DNA of 39,899 bases from Ferruginibacter sp. (GTDB lineage Bacteria > Bacteroidota > Bacteroidia > Chitinophagales > Chitinophagaceae), in assembly GCA_014379625.1 (NCBI GenBank), contig JACMLJ010000057.1, positions 1 to 39,899 on the forward strand, given 5' to 3'. A program made the translations under genes and the position numbers. Each line of letters opens with the position of its first letter. Position 1 is the stretch's first letter. The notes beneath the pieces were generated by a model. It was not told the origin of the DNA. It searched no databases and saw nothing but the letters and a program-made list of their open reading frames with translations. Shown here in pieces: positions 17,799-25,986 of this stretch.

Positions 17799-17828
17799 TT
17801 ACGAATATGTATAAAAAAGGTATTTTTG
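17799..17828 (+). promoter_or_regulatory. Promoter candidate for the GntR-type gene
   Basis: 17821-17828 reads TATTTTTG, a perfect TAnnTTTG. Nineteen nt upstream 17799-17801 reads TTA, one mismatch from TTG. The expected start near 17834 gives a leader of about 38 nt. Confidence 0.5.
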
Positions 17829-17850
17829 GATAACGACTTCAAAAATCTTA

Positions 17851-17863
17851 GCGTTTTAAACGC
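17851..17863. promoter_or_regulatory. Palindromic operator candidate for the GntR-type regulator
   Basis: GCGTTT-T-AAACGC is a perfect inverted repeat with a one-base centre, between the putative promoter and the start codon (8 bp before the ATG at 17872). Position and symmetry fit autorepression by a dimeric winged-helix repressor. Confidence 0.45.
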
Positions 17864-17871
17864 AATTGAAT

Positions 17872-18900
17872 ATGATATCCCCTTTTAACAAACTCATATA
17901 TATTGATGAATTTTCTGCTACTCCCAAGTATCAGCAATTAGCTAATTGTATTATAAAAGCTATTGAAACAGAAAAACTGCAACTGGATGATGTGCTTCCT
18001 TCTATCAACGAATTAAGTTTTGAATTTGAAATTTCAAGAGATACGGCCGAAAAAGGATACAAGTACCTGAAGAAAACAGGCATCATTGGTTCAGTACCCG
18101 GAAAAGGATATTATATAAAGAGTAATAATGTAGAAAGCAAAGTAAAAGTGTTTCTGCTGTTCAACAAACTGAGCGCGCATAAAAAAATAATTTACGATTC
18201 ATTTGTAAGCACATTGGGTGACGCCGCCACCATTGACTTTTATATTTACAATAATAACCTGTCATTGTTTAAAAAACTCCTGCTCAATTCGAAAGAAGAT
18301 TATAACTATTTCGTTGTCATCCCGCATTTTATGGAGGGGTCGGAACATGCGGATAAAATTATTAATACTATCCCAAAAAACAAACTGGTACTGCTTGATA
18401 AACTGGTTCCCGGTGTTACGGGCGATTATGGCGCCATCTATGAAAATTTTGAAAAGGATATTTACAATGCACTGGAAGAGGCCCTCCCGCAATTAAGCAA
18501 GTACAGCACATTAAACATCATTTTGCCAGAATATACCTATCACCCGATAGAGATAAAAACCGGCTTTTGTAAGTTTTGCCAGGAATATGCTTTTAATTAT
18601 AAAATAGTGCACAATATCGGCAAAGAACCGATCAATAAAGGTGAAGTGTATATTAGCTTAATGGAAGATGACCTGGTAACACTGATTGAAAAAATCGTAG
18701 ATCAGAACCTGGAGTTAGGTAAAGAAGTAGGCGTTATCTCCTACAATGAAACGGCGCTGAAAAAAATAATACTGAATGGTATAACCACTATTTCATCCGA
18801 TTTTAAAATGATGGGCGAAAAAGCCGCCGAACTGATATTATCAAAGTCAACGGAACATATTGAAGCCAGGTTCTATTTAACGCTTCGGAATTCGTTATAA
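17872..18900 (+). CDS. GntR-family regulator with periplasmic-binding-protein-like sensor domain
   Basis: A 342-residue cytoplasmic regulator. I start it at the ATG at 17872; a TTG two codons earlier is in frame but weaker. Residues 12-84 are a GntR winged helix: TPKYQQLANCIIKAIETEKL, DDVLPSINELSFEFEISRDTAEKGYKYLKKTGII, then GSVPGKGYYIK in the wing. Residues 90-342 look like a LacI/periplasmic-binding-protein effector domain, with VKVFLLFNKLSAHKKIIYDSF, NKLVLLDKLVPG and EVGVISYNETALKKIILNGI. This architecture, like AraR of Bacillus, is usual for sugar-responsive repressors. It converges on the pectin module (19031-23181), the nearest candidate target. A palindrome before its start suggests autoregulation. 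Ligand unknown. Confidence 0.88.
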   Translation: MISPFNKLIYIDEFSATPKYQQLANCIIKAIETEKLQLDDVLPSINELSFEFEISRDTAEKGYKYLKKTGIIGSVPGKGYYIKSNNVESKVKVFLLFNKLSAHKKIIYDSFVSTLGDAATIDFYIYNNNLSLFKKLLLNSKEDYNYFVVIPHFMEGSEHADKIINTIPKNKLVLLDKLVPGVTGDYGAIYENFEKDIYNALEEALPQLSKYSTLNIILPEYTYHPIEIKTGFCKFCQEYAFNYKIVHNIGKEPINKGEVYISLMEDDLVTLIEKIVDQNLELGKEVGVISYNETALKKIILNGITTISSDFKMMGEKAAELILSKSTEHIEARFYLTLRNSL

Positions 18901-19030
18901 TGTTTTGCGGTAAGTGAATGGAAGTTCCAATTCGCGAATGAATGCCAGGCTGAACAATGTTTTAACCCTGAAAAATAAATTACCGGCTTTCTTTGATTGG
19001 CGTTTGTCTTCTTATCGGTTAAAATTGCAT

Positions 19031-19729
19031 TTATTCCAACCGCCAGATTTTTACATTATCAATTAGTTGCCTGCTCTTCGTACTTCTTATCGCAAACCAC
19101 CCCCTGGTAAATGGCTGATCATCCTTAAAGGAAAAATACTCATTTCCATCCACGATAAATTTTGATTCGCCCTTGTTCACCACTATCATGATATGGTACT
19201 TTTTGTTTGGTACCAGGAGGTGAAAACTATCTTTGTATTCACCCACTATCAGTAAATTACCACTTCCATCATAACGGCGCATCCTCGTAGTGGTGTTGTA
19301 ATTTCCACCCATTCCCACATAATACATCTGCATGCTGTCGTATTCCCTGAAACCGCCTTTACGGGTAAACATTTTATTTTGCGGATCGGTCACCATCCAG
19401 AACTGGTTTAGATCACTCAGGCGGTCATGTTTACCTCCATTCACCACTACGGTTCTGTCGTACTCAATTAAAATATTCCCGCTTAGTTCATTTTTATACC
19501 AGCAGGTGATCCCGGTTTCCGTATCTAATCGTAATTGCCCATCGGTAATAAAAAAGCCTGCTGTGTCTTGCTCATTTGTTTCTACAATCCAGTTTTTACT
19601 GATTTGTGTTTGCGAAAAATCATCCTCAAAAACCAGGCTTTTATTTTGTTTTACATTGCTGGCAGTCAACTGGGCTACAACAATTTCACCCATCAAAACA
19701 AATGCTATCACCATAAAACTTTTTCTCAT
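19031..19729 (-). CDS. Exported DUF6250-like (concanavalin-type) protein of the pectin module
   Basis: A 232-residue protein with a signal peptide (MRKSFMVIAFVLMGEIVVAQ). The body is beta-strand-rich like a concanavalin-type jelly roll: FEDDFSQTQISKNWIVE near the start, then LNQFWMVTDPQ, GGFREYDSMQMYYVGMGG, and a C-terminal GWFAIRSTKSRQLIDNVKIWRLE. This order matches the DUF6250 family as I remember it, proteins often found beside rhamnogalacturonan-active enzymes. Its start codon lies 1 bp after the stop of the PL4 lyase gene, so the two are almost certainly co-translated and co-acting. Function unknown; a carbohydrate-binding or lyase-like role fits the fold. It is convergent with the GntR-type gene, with 130 bp between them. 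Confidence 0.72.
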   Translation of the reverse strand: MRKSFMVIAFVLMGEIVVAQLTASNVKQNKSLVFEDDFSQTQISKNWIVETNEQDTAGFFITDGQLRLDTETGITCWYKNELSGNILIEYDRTVVVNGGKHDRLSDLNQFWMVTDPQNKMFTRKGGFREYDSMQMYYVGMGGNYNTTTRMRRYDGSGNLLIVGEYKDSFHLLVPNKKYHIMIVVNKGESKFIVDGNEYFSFKDDQPFTRGWFAIRSTKSRQLIDNVKIWRLE

Positions 19730-19730
19730 A

Positions 19731-21428
19731 TTAATTTGCTTCCAGTTTTATAACATCGTACATAATTCCGCCGCCATCCTTTACATCAGGCAGTTTGAAA
19801 GAGACCTGGTTTTCGCCCGCTTTTAATAATGAAGAAGAGAATGGCACCAACTGCCGGTAATAATAACCTCCGGCAACAGCACTGCGGTAAACACTTGCAT
19901 CGTTGCCAAAGCGATAAGCCCCCGCTTTTGTTCCATTTACCCAAACCTCCAGCGTTGGATTTTTTGCGCTGCCCGCAATACCAATGGTAAGCATTGACTG
20001 CCCATTGAGCGCTTTATCCAAATTAAAACTGATATCCCAGCTTCCTTTCTTTGTTTGCGCATAATACCAGTCTTTCGCTTCATTTTTTTCAACTGAATAT
20101 TTTAAATCTGCAGGCGGTTGTTTAAAAAGATGGTAATCCCTTTTCCCCTCAGAAAGCCGGAAACCAGTTGTTTTTCTATCAGCTATGCCTATTTGCCATA
20201 GTAAGCCTCCCTGCCGGGAAGTGTGCCAGTTCACCAGTTTTAAATCATTGGTCTTATTGGCGGATACCGTTATTCTATCCTGTTGAAATTCCTCGGTGCT
20301 GTTTGCCCCGTAAGCATACAAACTGTAATTACCCTGTCTGATATTGTTGATTGTAAAACTTCCATCCGCGGTTGTATGAACGGCGAAAATATAATCACGG
20401 GTTTGGGCCTGCCAGTCAAATCCCGGCTGCGCCAATATAACCTGCGTATTTGCAGCAGGCCTGCCATCAACGGTCAATATCCCTTTTACAATCCCCCGTT
20501 GCAGCGGGTATTCCCCATGCTGCATCCAGGGGTAGGGCCATTGCTTTTTTTCCTGTTCAGCTTTAAGTTTGGCATCATTCCAGATGGAAGCGATATCTTT
20601 TCCCTCATTCAGGTATAAAAGAAACGGCCCATCCACCTTAGTCCATTCATCTTTAATTATATTATCACCTTTTCTTTTATCACTTAAAAAATGCCCGCAG
20701 TTAAACATGTTGATAAGGTAGGGGTTACTGTGCACATTCTGAAACTGTTTGGTAGGTCCTCCATTCAAATACTCATGACTGGCCTGGATTACAAACATAC
20801 CAAGTCCCGATTTTCGTCCCGCCATCCCGTGCACATAACGGCCATCAATATAATCCGCATAATTATACTTGGTGTAAACAGTTCCATCAGCCAGCTTATA
20901 GGTCCAGTCCTGGATTTCTTCTTTCAACTCAGCCATTGCGGGCATCGGCCCCTGGATGCTGTCCCTCACCAAATGATAGTCGAACAGGGCTTCATCACTT
21001 CTTAATCCCCAACGGGTTTGCCCGTAATCGCCGGCAGAATCTTTGGCATGGTGTGATTGAACCAGGTAACAATATATGCCGGGTAAATTGTTCATGAGCA
21101 CATATCGTAAATCATATTGAAAGTGGTTACCAGCTTCATGGTAAAAAGAAATTTCCACCAGCTCATCCGTTTGCCTGGTTATTTTGCAAATAGCGGGATA
21201 CATGGAAAACCCCGGCCCTAAAAGATAAGCCCGCTGGTCTTTCCCGTTCAATAAACTTTTGCCTTTATAAGTGATTGCATACAGATCTGCATTGCCCTTC
21301 CTGAAACTCAGCGTAATGATATTATTTGAAAGCGTGACTGATGTTTCATCCTCCTTTACGGTTACCTGCTGTGCAAAAGAAGGAATGGAAACATTCAAAA
21401 CAAAGATTATCCATAATATTTTTTCCAT
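19731..21428 (-). CDS. PL4-family rhamnogalacturonan lyase
   Basis: A 565-residue exported protein with a signal peptide (MEKILWIIFVLNVSIPSFAQ). Three parts are visible: an N-terminal beta-sandwich catalytic domain (about 22-300), a fibronectin-III-like domain (about 312-392, GIVKGILTVDGRPAANTQVIL and GNYSLYAYG), and a C-terminal jelly roll (about 400-565) starting at LLWQIGIADRKTTGF. This domain order is that of PL4. The catalytic Lys and His of PL4 probably correspond to Lys187 in VYTKYNYADY and His233 in GGPTKQFQNVH. It would cut rhamnogalacturonan I by beta-elimination. It belongs to a minus-strand group with an esterase upstream and the DUF6250-like gene 1 bp downstream. The catalytic residue mapping is inference; the family is clear. 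Confidence 0.85.
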   Translation of the reverse strand: MEKILWIIFVLNVSIPSFAQQVTVKEDETSVTLSNNIITLSFRKGNADLYAITYKGKSLLNGKDQRAYLLGPGFSMYPAICKITRQTDELVEISFYHEAGNHFQYDLRYVLMNNLPGIYCYLVQSHHAKDSAGDYGQTRWGLRSDEALFDYHLVRDSIQGPMPAMAELKEEIQDWTYKLADGTVYTKYNYADYIDGRYVHGMAGRKSGLGMFVIQASHEYLNGGPTKQFQNVHSNPYLINMFNCGHFLSDKRKGDNIIKDEWTKVDGPFLLYLNEGKDIASIWNDAKLKAEQEKKQWPYPWMQHGEYPLQRGIVKGILTVDGRPAANTQVILAQPGFDWQAQTRDYIFAVHTTADGSFTINNIRQGNYSLYAYGANSTEEFQQDRITVSANKTNDLKLVNWHTSRQGGLLWQIGIADRKTTGFRLSEGKRDYHLFKQPPADLKYSVEKNEAKDWYYAQTKKGSWDISFNLDKALNGQSMLTIGIAGSAKNPTLEVWVNGTKAGAYRFGNDASVYRSAVAGGYYYRQLVPFSSSLLKAGENQVSFKLPDVKDGGGIMYDVIKLEAN

Positions 21429-21780
21429 TTTTAATCATTTAAACAGCCATTATAAAAATGGCGGCCTTAAAATTATGAACCCATTGTTGTCAAAATCAAC
21501 AACCCCAACAGTTTTTCTCAAAGCAAATAGCTTTGGGGCGAAAGTATATTTTTTTGTCAGCACATAACTATTCAAAAACATAACCCTTCAATTTTTCAGG
21601 CATTACATTGTTCAGTTTCTATTTTTCCCCGGGTAATTCCTTCGTGGTCATTTGGTCCGCTTCTGCACCATCTCCTGAACTGTACTTACAACTTATTCAG
21701 CTTACTTTACAGCCTTTTGTGATGAGGTCATTTCCCCGAAGTTTTCAAGGTTTAAAGCAGGGTTGCTGATTGCCATGATT
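21429..21780. other. Intergenic region upstream of the PL4 gene
   Basis: About 350 bp without a gene. CAAAGC (21519-21524) and GCTTTG (21530-21535) form a 6-bp inverted repeat about 90 bp before the PL4 start, a possible repressor site. I found no perfect TAnnTTTG element on the minus strand here. Confidence 0.4.
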
Positions 21781-23181
21781 TCATTGCTTTGTTTTTTTTA
21801 TTTCCCTGGCAAATATTTTCTCCAGTTGTTCAAAACCATGGATAGCATTAACTGGTAATTTTTCACCCCTGTCTCCAAATACATACATCGCTTCTTCCTT
21901 TTCAATGGTGATCCCGGATTCATCAATAGTCCCATTTTTATCCTGCAGGGTTTTTATATCCAGGTTAAAATGAAAGGCTAAAAATTTATATACCGCAATT
22001 CGTTTATTGATGCCAAAATCATGCTTTTCCAAACTAAGGTGTACATTTTCCACATTACCCGGTTTGTTATAATAGAGATACATTTTTTGCAGATAGAGAA
22101 AATCATGCAGCGGCATTTTATCTGTCCAGTCGCCGCCATCACTAACTAACAGTTGCGGTCTCGGAGCTGTCATTGCGGCAAGTTCCACATTATTGGTCCG
22201 GTTACCGCAATCATGTACCGGCATGCCACTTTCGCATGGGCAACCTCCATAAAAATAAGAGGAGAGCGATACTACCGGTGCACTCAGTTTTATCCTGTCA
22301 TCAATGGCAGTAAGCAATACTGCATGGCTCCCGGCACCCGAGCCACCGGTAATAGCCACCCGGTTGGTATCTGCATCATTTTGCGCCAGTAAATAATCCA
22401 GGATACGTGTACTGCCTAAAACCTGTATGGTCATTGAAAGGCTCCTGCGATGGTCTGCTGGTTTAAATTGCAATAGCGATTCGCCCCATGCAAAAAGGTC
22501 GTAACTAAATGCCATAGCCCCCATCTTCGCCAAAGCCGCACAACGGTACTGGCAATCGGCGCGGTAGCGTTGCTTTTCCCAATGCCCGTCAGGGTTTAAG
22601 ATCACCGGTATTTTTCCCTGGTACTTTATAGGCTTATACAAAGACCCGCAGATATACAATCCGGGCAAAATTTCAATGGCGATATTTTCAACAGTGTAGC
22701 CATCCAGTTTTCTTTTATGGGCCAGTATGGGCGTTGATTTGGGTGCCGCAGGTAATGGAGATAATTGTAAAGCTTCCAGCAAACATGGCTTCAATAACTG
22801 TTTTCTTATTTCCCATTCGTCCAGGTTTTTATATTGTTTTGAAATTCTGTCCAGTTCGGCCCAGCCCTCCTGCACCGGCCAGCGGTAATATTCGTAACTG
22901 CCAAGCTTATATATATTTCCCTTTTCTTTTTTCGCTTTTAGATCCAGTGGTAACAACACATTTTCCAGTGTTATCTCCACATCATTGCGATAACGCCAGT
23001 TGGCATAGTTTACCCATTTTCCCTGCACCATTGAGTCGGTATATTTTATTTTTACGCCATATTTTTTTTCTATGTCAGCCAATACATCTTTTAATGGCTT
23101 TTTATACCCATTATCTGTATTTTGAGCAGGCAATAGTATCATTGATAATATGCAGTAAACAAGCAGTACTGTTCTTTTCAT
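21781..23181 (-). CDS. Exported alpha/beta-hydrolase carbohydrate esterase with STN-like N-terminus
   Basis: A 466-residue protein with a signal peptide (MKRTVLLVYCILSMILLPAQ). Residues about 27-93 (PLKDVLADIEKKYGVKIKY, then TLENVLLPLDL and NIYKLG) resemble the STN domain of TonB-linked receptors and secretins. From about 150 on it is an alpha/beta-hydrolase: strand IPVILNPDGHW, nucleophile elbow ITGGSGAG with Ser281, LLVSDGGDWTD as the acid region, and KHDFG with His387. CPCESG at 314-319 and PRPQLLVSDGGDW are reminiscent of acetyl-xylan-esterase-like and CE19-type pectin esterases. As the first gene of the group with PL4, it may remove acetyl or methyl esters from pectin. Exact family and substrate are uncertain. 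Confidence 0.75.
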   Translation of the reverse strand: MKRTVLLVYCILSMILLPAQNTDNGYKKPLKDVLADIEKKYGVKIKYTDSMVQGKWVNYANWRYRNDVEITLENVLLPLDLKAKKEKGNIYKLGSYEYYRWPVQEGWAELDRISKQYKNLDEWEIRKQLLKPCLLEALQLSPLPAAPKSTPILAHKRKLDGYTVENIAIEILPGLYICGSLYKPIKYQGKIPVILNPDGHWEKQRYRADCQYRCAALAKMGAMAFSYDLFAWGESLLQFKPADHRRSLSMTIQVLGSTRILDYLLAQNDADTNRVAITGGSGAGSHAVLLTAIDDRIKLSAPVVSLSSYFYGGCPCESGMPVHDCGNRTNNVELAAMTAPRPQLLVSDGGDWTDKMPLHDFLYLQKMYLYYNKPGNVENVHLSLEKHDFGINKRIAVYKFLAFHFNLDIKTLQDKNGTIDESGITIEKEEAMYVFGDRGEKLPVNAIHGFEQLEKIFAREIKKTKQ

Positions 23182-23624
23182 ACAATTTTTATTAATGCTG
23201 TATCAATTAAATGCTGACTACGCAGAGTGGATTTATACAAGCTAAGCAGAAAAACTTTGCCATCATCAATACCTGCAACTATCAACGCAGCCCGGGGTTT
23301 GTATTGAAATGCCAGGTTAAGGTTTGATTTAGCGCAAATTATTTTTCTGAGTTCAGGGACTAAAAGTATATCAAAATATAAATTTTAGCTTAAAAAAAAT
23401 TGGAAATTGTAATGAAATTTGAAATAGCAAACAACGAAGAAATTATGCTATTAGGAAAAAAAGTACAAATAAGGCGGTACAGTAATGCAAGTTTTAATAA
23501 CTGCCGGCAAGCACTTCTGCCAATTATTTTGATAAGAAATATTTTTTAGTTCACCTTAGACAGTATAAGTACCATAGTGACTTTTTTGGGGAATTTACGA
23601 TAAACTAATCGTTATAAAAAAAGA

Positions 23625-23656
23625 GGGGTAAGATAGAAATCTTGCCCCGTTTTTTA
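23625..23656 (+). terminator. Orphan intrinsic terminator
   Basis: GGGGTAAGAT (23625-23634) and ATCTTGCCCC (23639-23648) form a 10-bp stem with one U-G pair and an AGAA loop, followed by a T-run to 23656. No gene ends upstream on the plus strand for several kilobases, so it may end an unannotated small RNA or be left over from a lost gene. Confidence 0.7.
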
Positions 23657-24085
23657 TCCAATATCCTATGAAAAACCTATTGACTGCTTTGCTAATTCCA
23701 TGCCATAAATTTTGCCATAAAAAAAATAATGGGTGAGGTAATATTTCATCATTAATACAATTATCAAAAGGGCTGTGAAACCTTCGCCAGGGCTGGAAAA
23801 GCGATTTAAAAAATAACCTTTTTAATGAATGTATCAGCTAATCACTGCCCGGGTGAATAAAATATAACAGATGGGATTTTTACAAGTAGATTTTGAATTC
23901 CCACCGGCTTTGAGGAATAATTTCTACAAATCTAATGAATGGTATGCTGCAGGTTGTAGATGACTGATCTGATTTAACAGGTTAAAATTAATTGAAGGTG
24001 GAAAGATAACTACCGCTGCGTTACAGGTCAATGGTCAATATTTCACCATTCACCATGCAATGTCCTTAGTTAGGGTTTTAATTGC

Positions 24086-24206
24086 CCCGTTGTTCAGGAC
24101 GGGAATAAAAATTGCCAATAAAAAATCCGGCTTTAGCCGAAACCTTGTTTTGCTAAGGCCAAAATGGATTATAGTAACTATTTCTCTCCGCCCTAAAGTA
24201 CAGGGC
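24086..24206. repeat. Cluster of REP-like palindromes
   Basis: Three inverted repeats in 120 bp: CCCGT/ACGGG (24086-24090, 24099-24103), CGGCT-TT-AGCCG (24128-24139) and GCCCT/AGGGC (24190-24194, 24202-24206). The first is preceded by AATTGCC and the third followed by GGCAATT, so they look like one element in opposite orientations, as in paired REP sequences. Confidence 0.5.
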
Positions 24207-24478
24207 AATTATTCCGGGTGGGGATTTCACAAGGATACTCTACCGGTTATAAAAATACGCGCCGTGACACCTCAAGCAGAAAAGTGCTTTCATTATTACC
24301 AATAATTAATAAGGCATTTCAAACTATTATATTACCTGTATCGACAGGCTCACCATGTATCGAGTTTCACCAGGTAGTTTTTTAAGTTGAAGTTTATGCA
24401 GTGAAAACCCCCGAGACTTAAAACGCAAACCCAGTGTGGATTTCTCAATTAAAGAGAGTCCCTGCCAGATTCCTATCC

Positions 24479-25822
24479 TTACAAAGTCTTATTTTTTATT
24501 TTTATAAACTCCTCCTGGAGTTGCTTAACATTACGATTCTCCGCTTTTGCCATTTCAACAGCTTTCTGCTGCGAGCTTTCTGCTTCAGCATATAATTCAA
24601 GGCGGTAGAGCAAATGTGCGAACGTATCATAGTAGGCCGCAACCGGGTTTAATTCAATAGCCCGTTTACTCCAAAGCATTGCTTTAGTAAGATAAGTCCC
24701 ATTTTTAGTGCCGGTTTTATACAATGACCAGGCGGCGTTGTTTAATTCGGTGGCAAAATATCTTGAAGCATAAGTGTAGGAAAAGGATTGTAACGCCCCT
24801 CCCTCCGGGATGTTCAGCATCGCCCTTTCACGGGCATTGCTTTTGGCCCTTTCCAGGTTTTTCGCATCCCTCTTTTTTACCGAATCAGCACTTATATTCA
24901 TATAATATTCATCATAAAAATGGGCCGCCTGTTGCAGATAATTTGTTGTGTCTTTTATAGCGCCGTAATATTGAAGCATTTTTAAAGTATAATTTTTTTG
25001 TGCTTCCCTATAATCTTTTCCCCAGGTAGTTCTTGTAAAATTAGCTGCTGCAAGGGCCGTACTTATGCTTTTATTGGAAATTGCACTGGCCATTGTGTTG
25101 GAAATGATCACATTATTAATAGCGGTGCGCACGTCATAAAGCTCGGTTTTATAAATACTGTCAATGATCCTCCTGTTGGTATTGGCAAGTTTGTAAGTCC
25201 TACTATCGGCAGGCGGACCGGCCTGCAGGATAAACAAAACCTGGTTATAATCATTCAAATCGGAAATACTTAAAAAGTCAACATATTTTTCAACCAGCGC
25301 TGCGTTATCGGTAATGCCTGCCCTTCTTCTTTTATTAATATATTCTTTTAGAAAAGCTGCGTTATATACCCCGGATCCATACTCATTATCAAAATCGGTC
25401 ATCGATTTTTCTTTACCGGCATCAAGGGCCTGGTCCGCTGTAATTAAAAGTTTTTGAGGATTTGATAACATGGCCACCTCCCTGAACATAAGCCCCCCCT
25501 TACTATCCAAAAAAATAAATGACGGAAAACGGTATATCCGATACTGACTGGTAATTAACCGGGATACCGTGTCCTCCCGGTTAATCTTATAATTAACGAA
25601 GTTTGCATTAAACTTAGCCACCACTTCCCAGTTGCTCAATCCGGCTGTAAAATTAGTGGCCTGCGCGGGTGGTTGAATGGTTATGAGTATCGCCAGAGGC
25701 TTGTTCTGTTCCCGTGATAATCTTTTAGCTTCATCAAATGATTTTTCGTACTTTATTTTTTGCGCCCATGTGGTGACAAAACAAATAAGCATAGCAGGTA
25801 AAATAAAAGTAAACTTTTTCAT
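24479..25822 (-). CDS. Exported thioredoxin-fold protein with TPR-like C-terminus, no redox CxxC
   Basis: A 447-residue protein from the ATG at 25822, which begins MKKFTFILPAMLICFVTTWAQ, a clear signal peptide; an in-frame start 14 codons upstream would bury it. Residues about 22-140 have a thioredoxin-7-like pattern: KSFDEAKRLSREQNKPLAILI, then a Cys-free segment where CxxC would be (IQPPAQATNF), VNYKINREDT, and YRIYRFPSFIFLDSKG with the expected cis-Pro. The remaining 300 residues are helical and end in two TPR-like units (LNNAAWSLYKTGTKNG, YDTFAHLLYRLELYAEAESSQQKAVEMAKA). Without the cysteines it cannot be a normal disulfide reductase; a scaffold or chaperone role is possible. No functional neighbour is evident. 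Confidence 0.75.
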   Translation of the reverse strand: MKKFTFILPAMLICFVTTWAQKIKYEKSFDEAKRLSREQNKPLAILITIQPPAQATNFTAGLSNWEVVAKFNANFVNYKINREDTVSRLITSQYRIYRFPSFIFLDSKGGLMFREVAMLSNPQKLLITADQALDAGKEKSMTDFDNEYGSGVYNAAFLKEYINKRRRAGITDNAALVEKYVDFLSISDLNDYNQVLFILQAGPPADSRTYKLANTNRRIIDSIYKTELYDVRTAINNVIISNTMASAISNKSISTALAAANFTRTTWGKDYREAQKNYTLKMLQYYGAIKDTTNYLQQAAHFYDEYYMNISADSVKKRDAKNLERAKSNARERAMLNIPEGGALQSFSYTYASRYFATELNNAAWSLYKTGTKNGTYLTKAMLWSKRAIELNPVAAYYDTFAHLLYRLELYAEAESSQQKAVEMAKAENRNVKQLQEEFIKIKNKTL

Positions 25823-25986
25823 AACAGGTGTGATTAGGTCGGAAAAATAAACAAATCCTGTCAAACAAAATATAAAATATCAATTTAAAGGTAAACGGAC
25901 CGGTATCAAAAATTGAACAAGTTTCCGGGAATGAAATTATCGGGTAAAAGAAGCGCCAGGCAAAGGTTGGCTAAATTAAACAGGTG

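Larger units (their letters stand above)
17314..17871. other. Intergenic region between the UpxY/NusG-type gene and gntR-type gene
   Basis: No gene is seen. In order: about 200 bp without a clear signal, a CTATTTGCC segment (17484-17492) able to pair with the terminator arm, a strong terminator (17516-17550), about 250 bp without obvious structure, then the promoter and palindrome of the GntR-type gene. Confidence 0.6.
23182..24478. other. 1.3-kb gene-free region
   Basis: No convincing gene on either strand. It contains an isolated strong terminator (23625-23656), a GCCATAAA direct repeat near 23700-23720, and REP-like palindromes (24086-24206). The short open frames here overlap palindromes and show no family resemblance. 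Confidence 0.6.

Noticed and set aside
23665..23740. Short peptide frame and GCCATAAA direct repeat as a possible integrase attachment site
   Set aside because: No integrase gene, tRNA or matching second site is visible, so an att assignment is not supported.
24060..24305. 81-codon plus-strand frame in the gene-free region
   Set aside because: It runs through the palindrome cluster; its residues simply translate the repeats.
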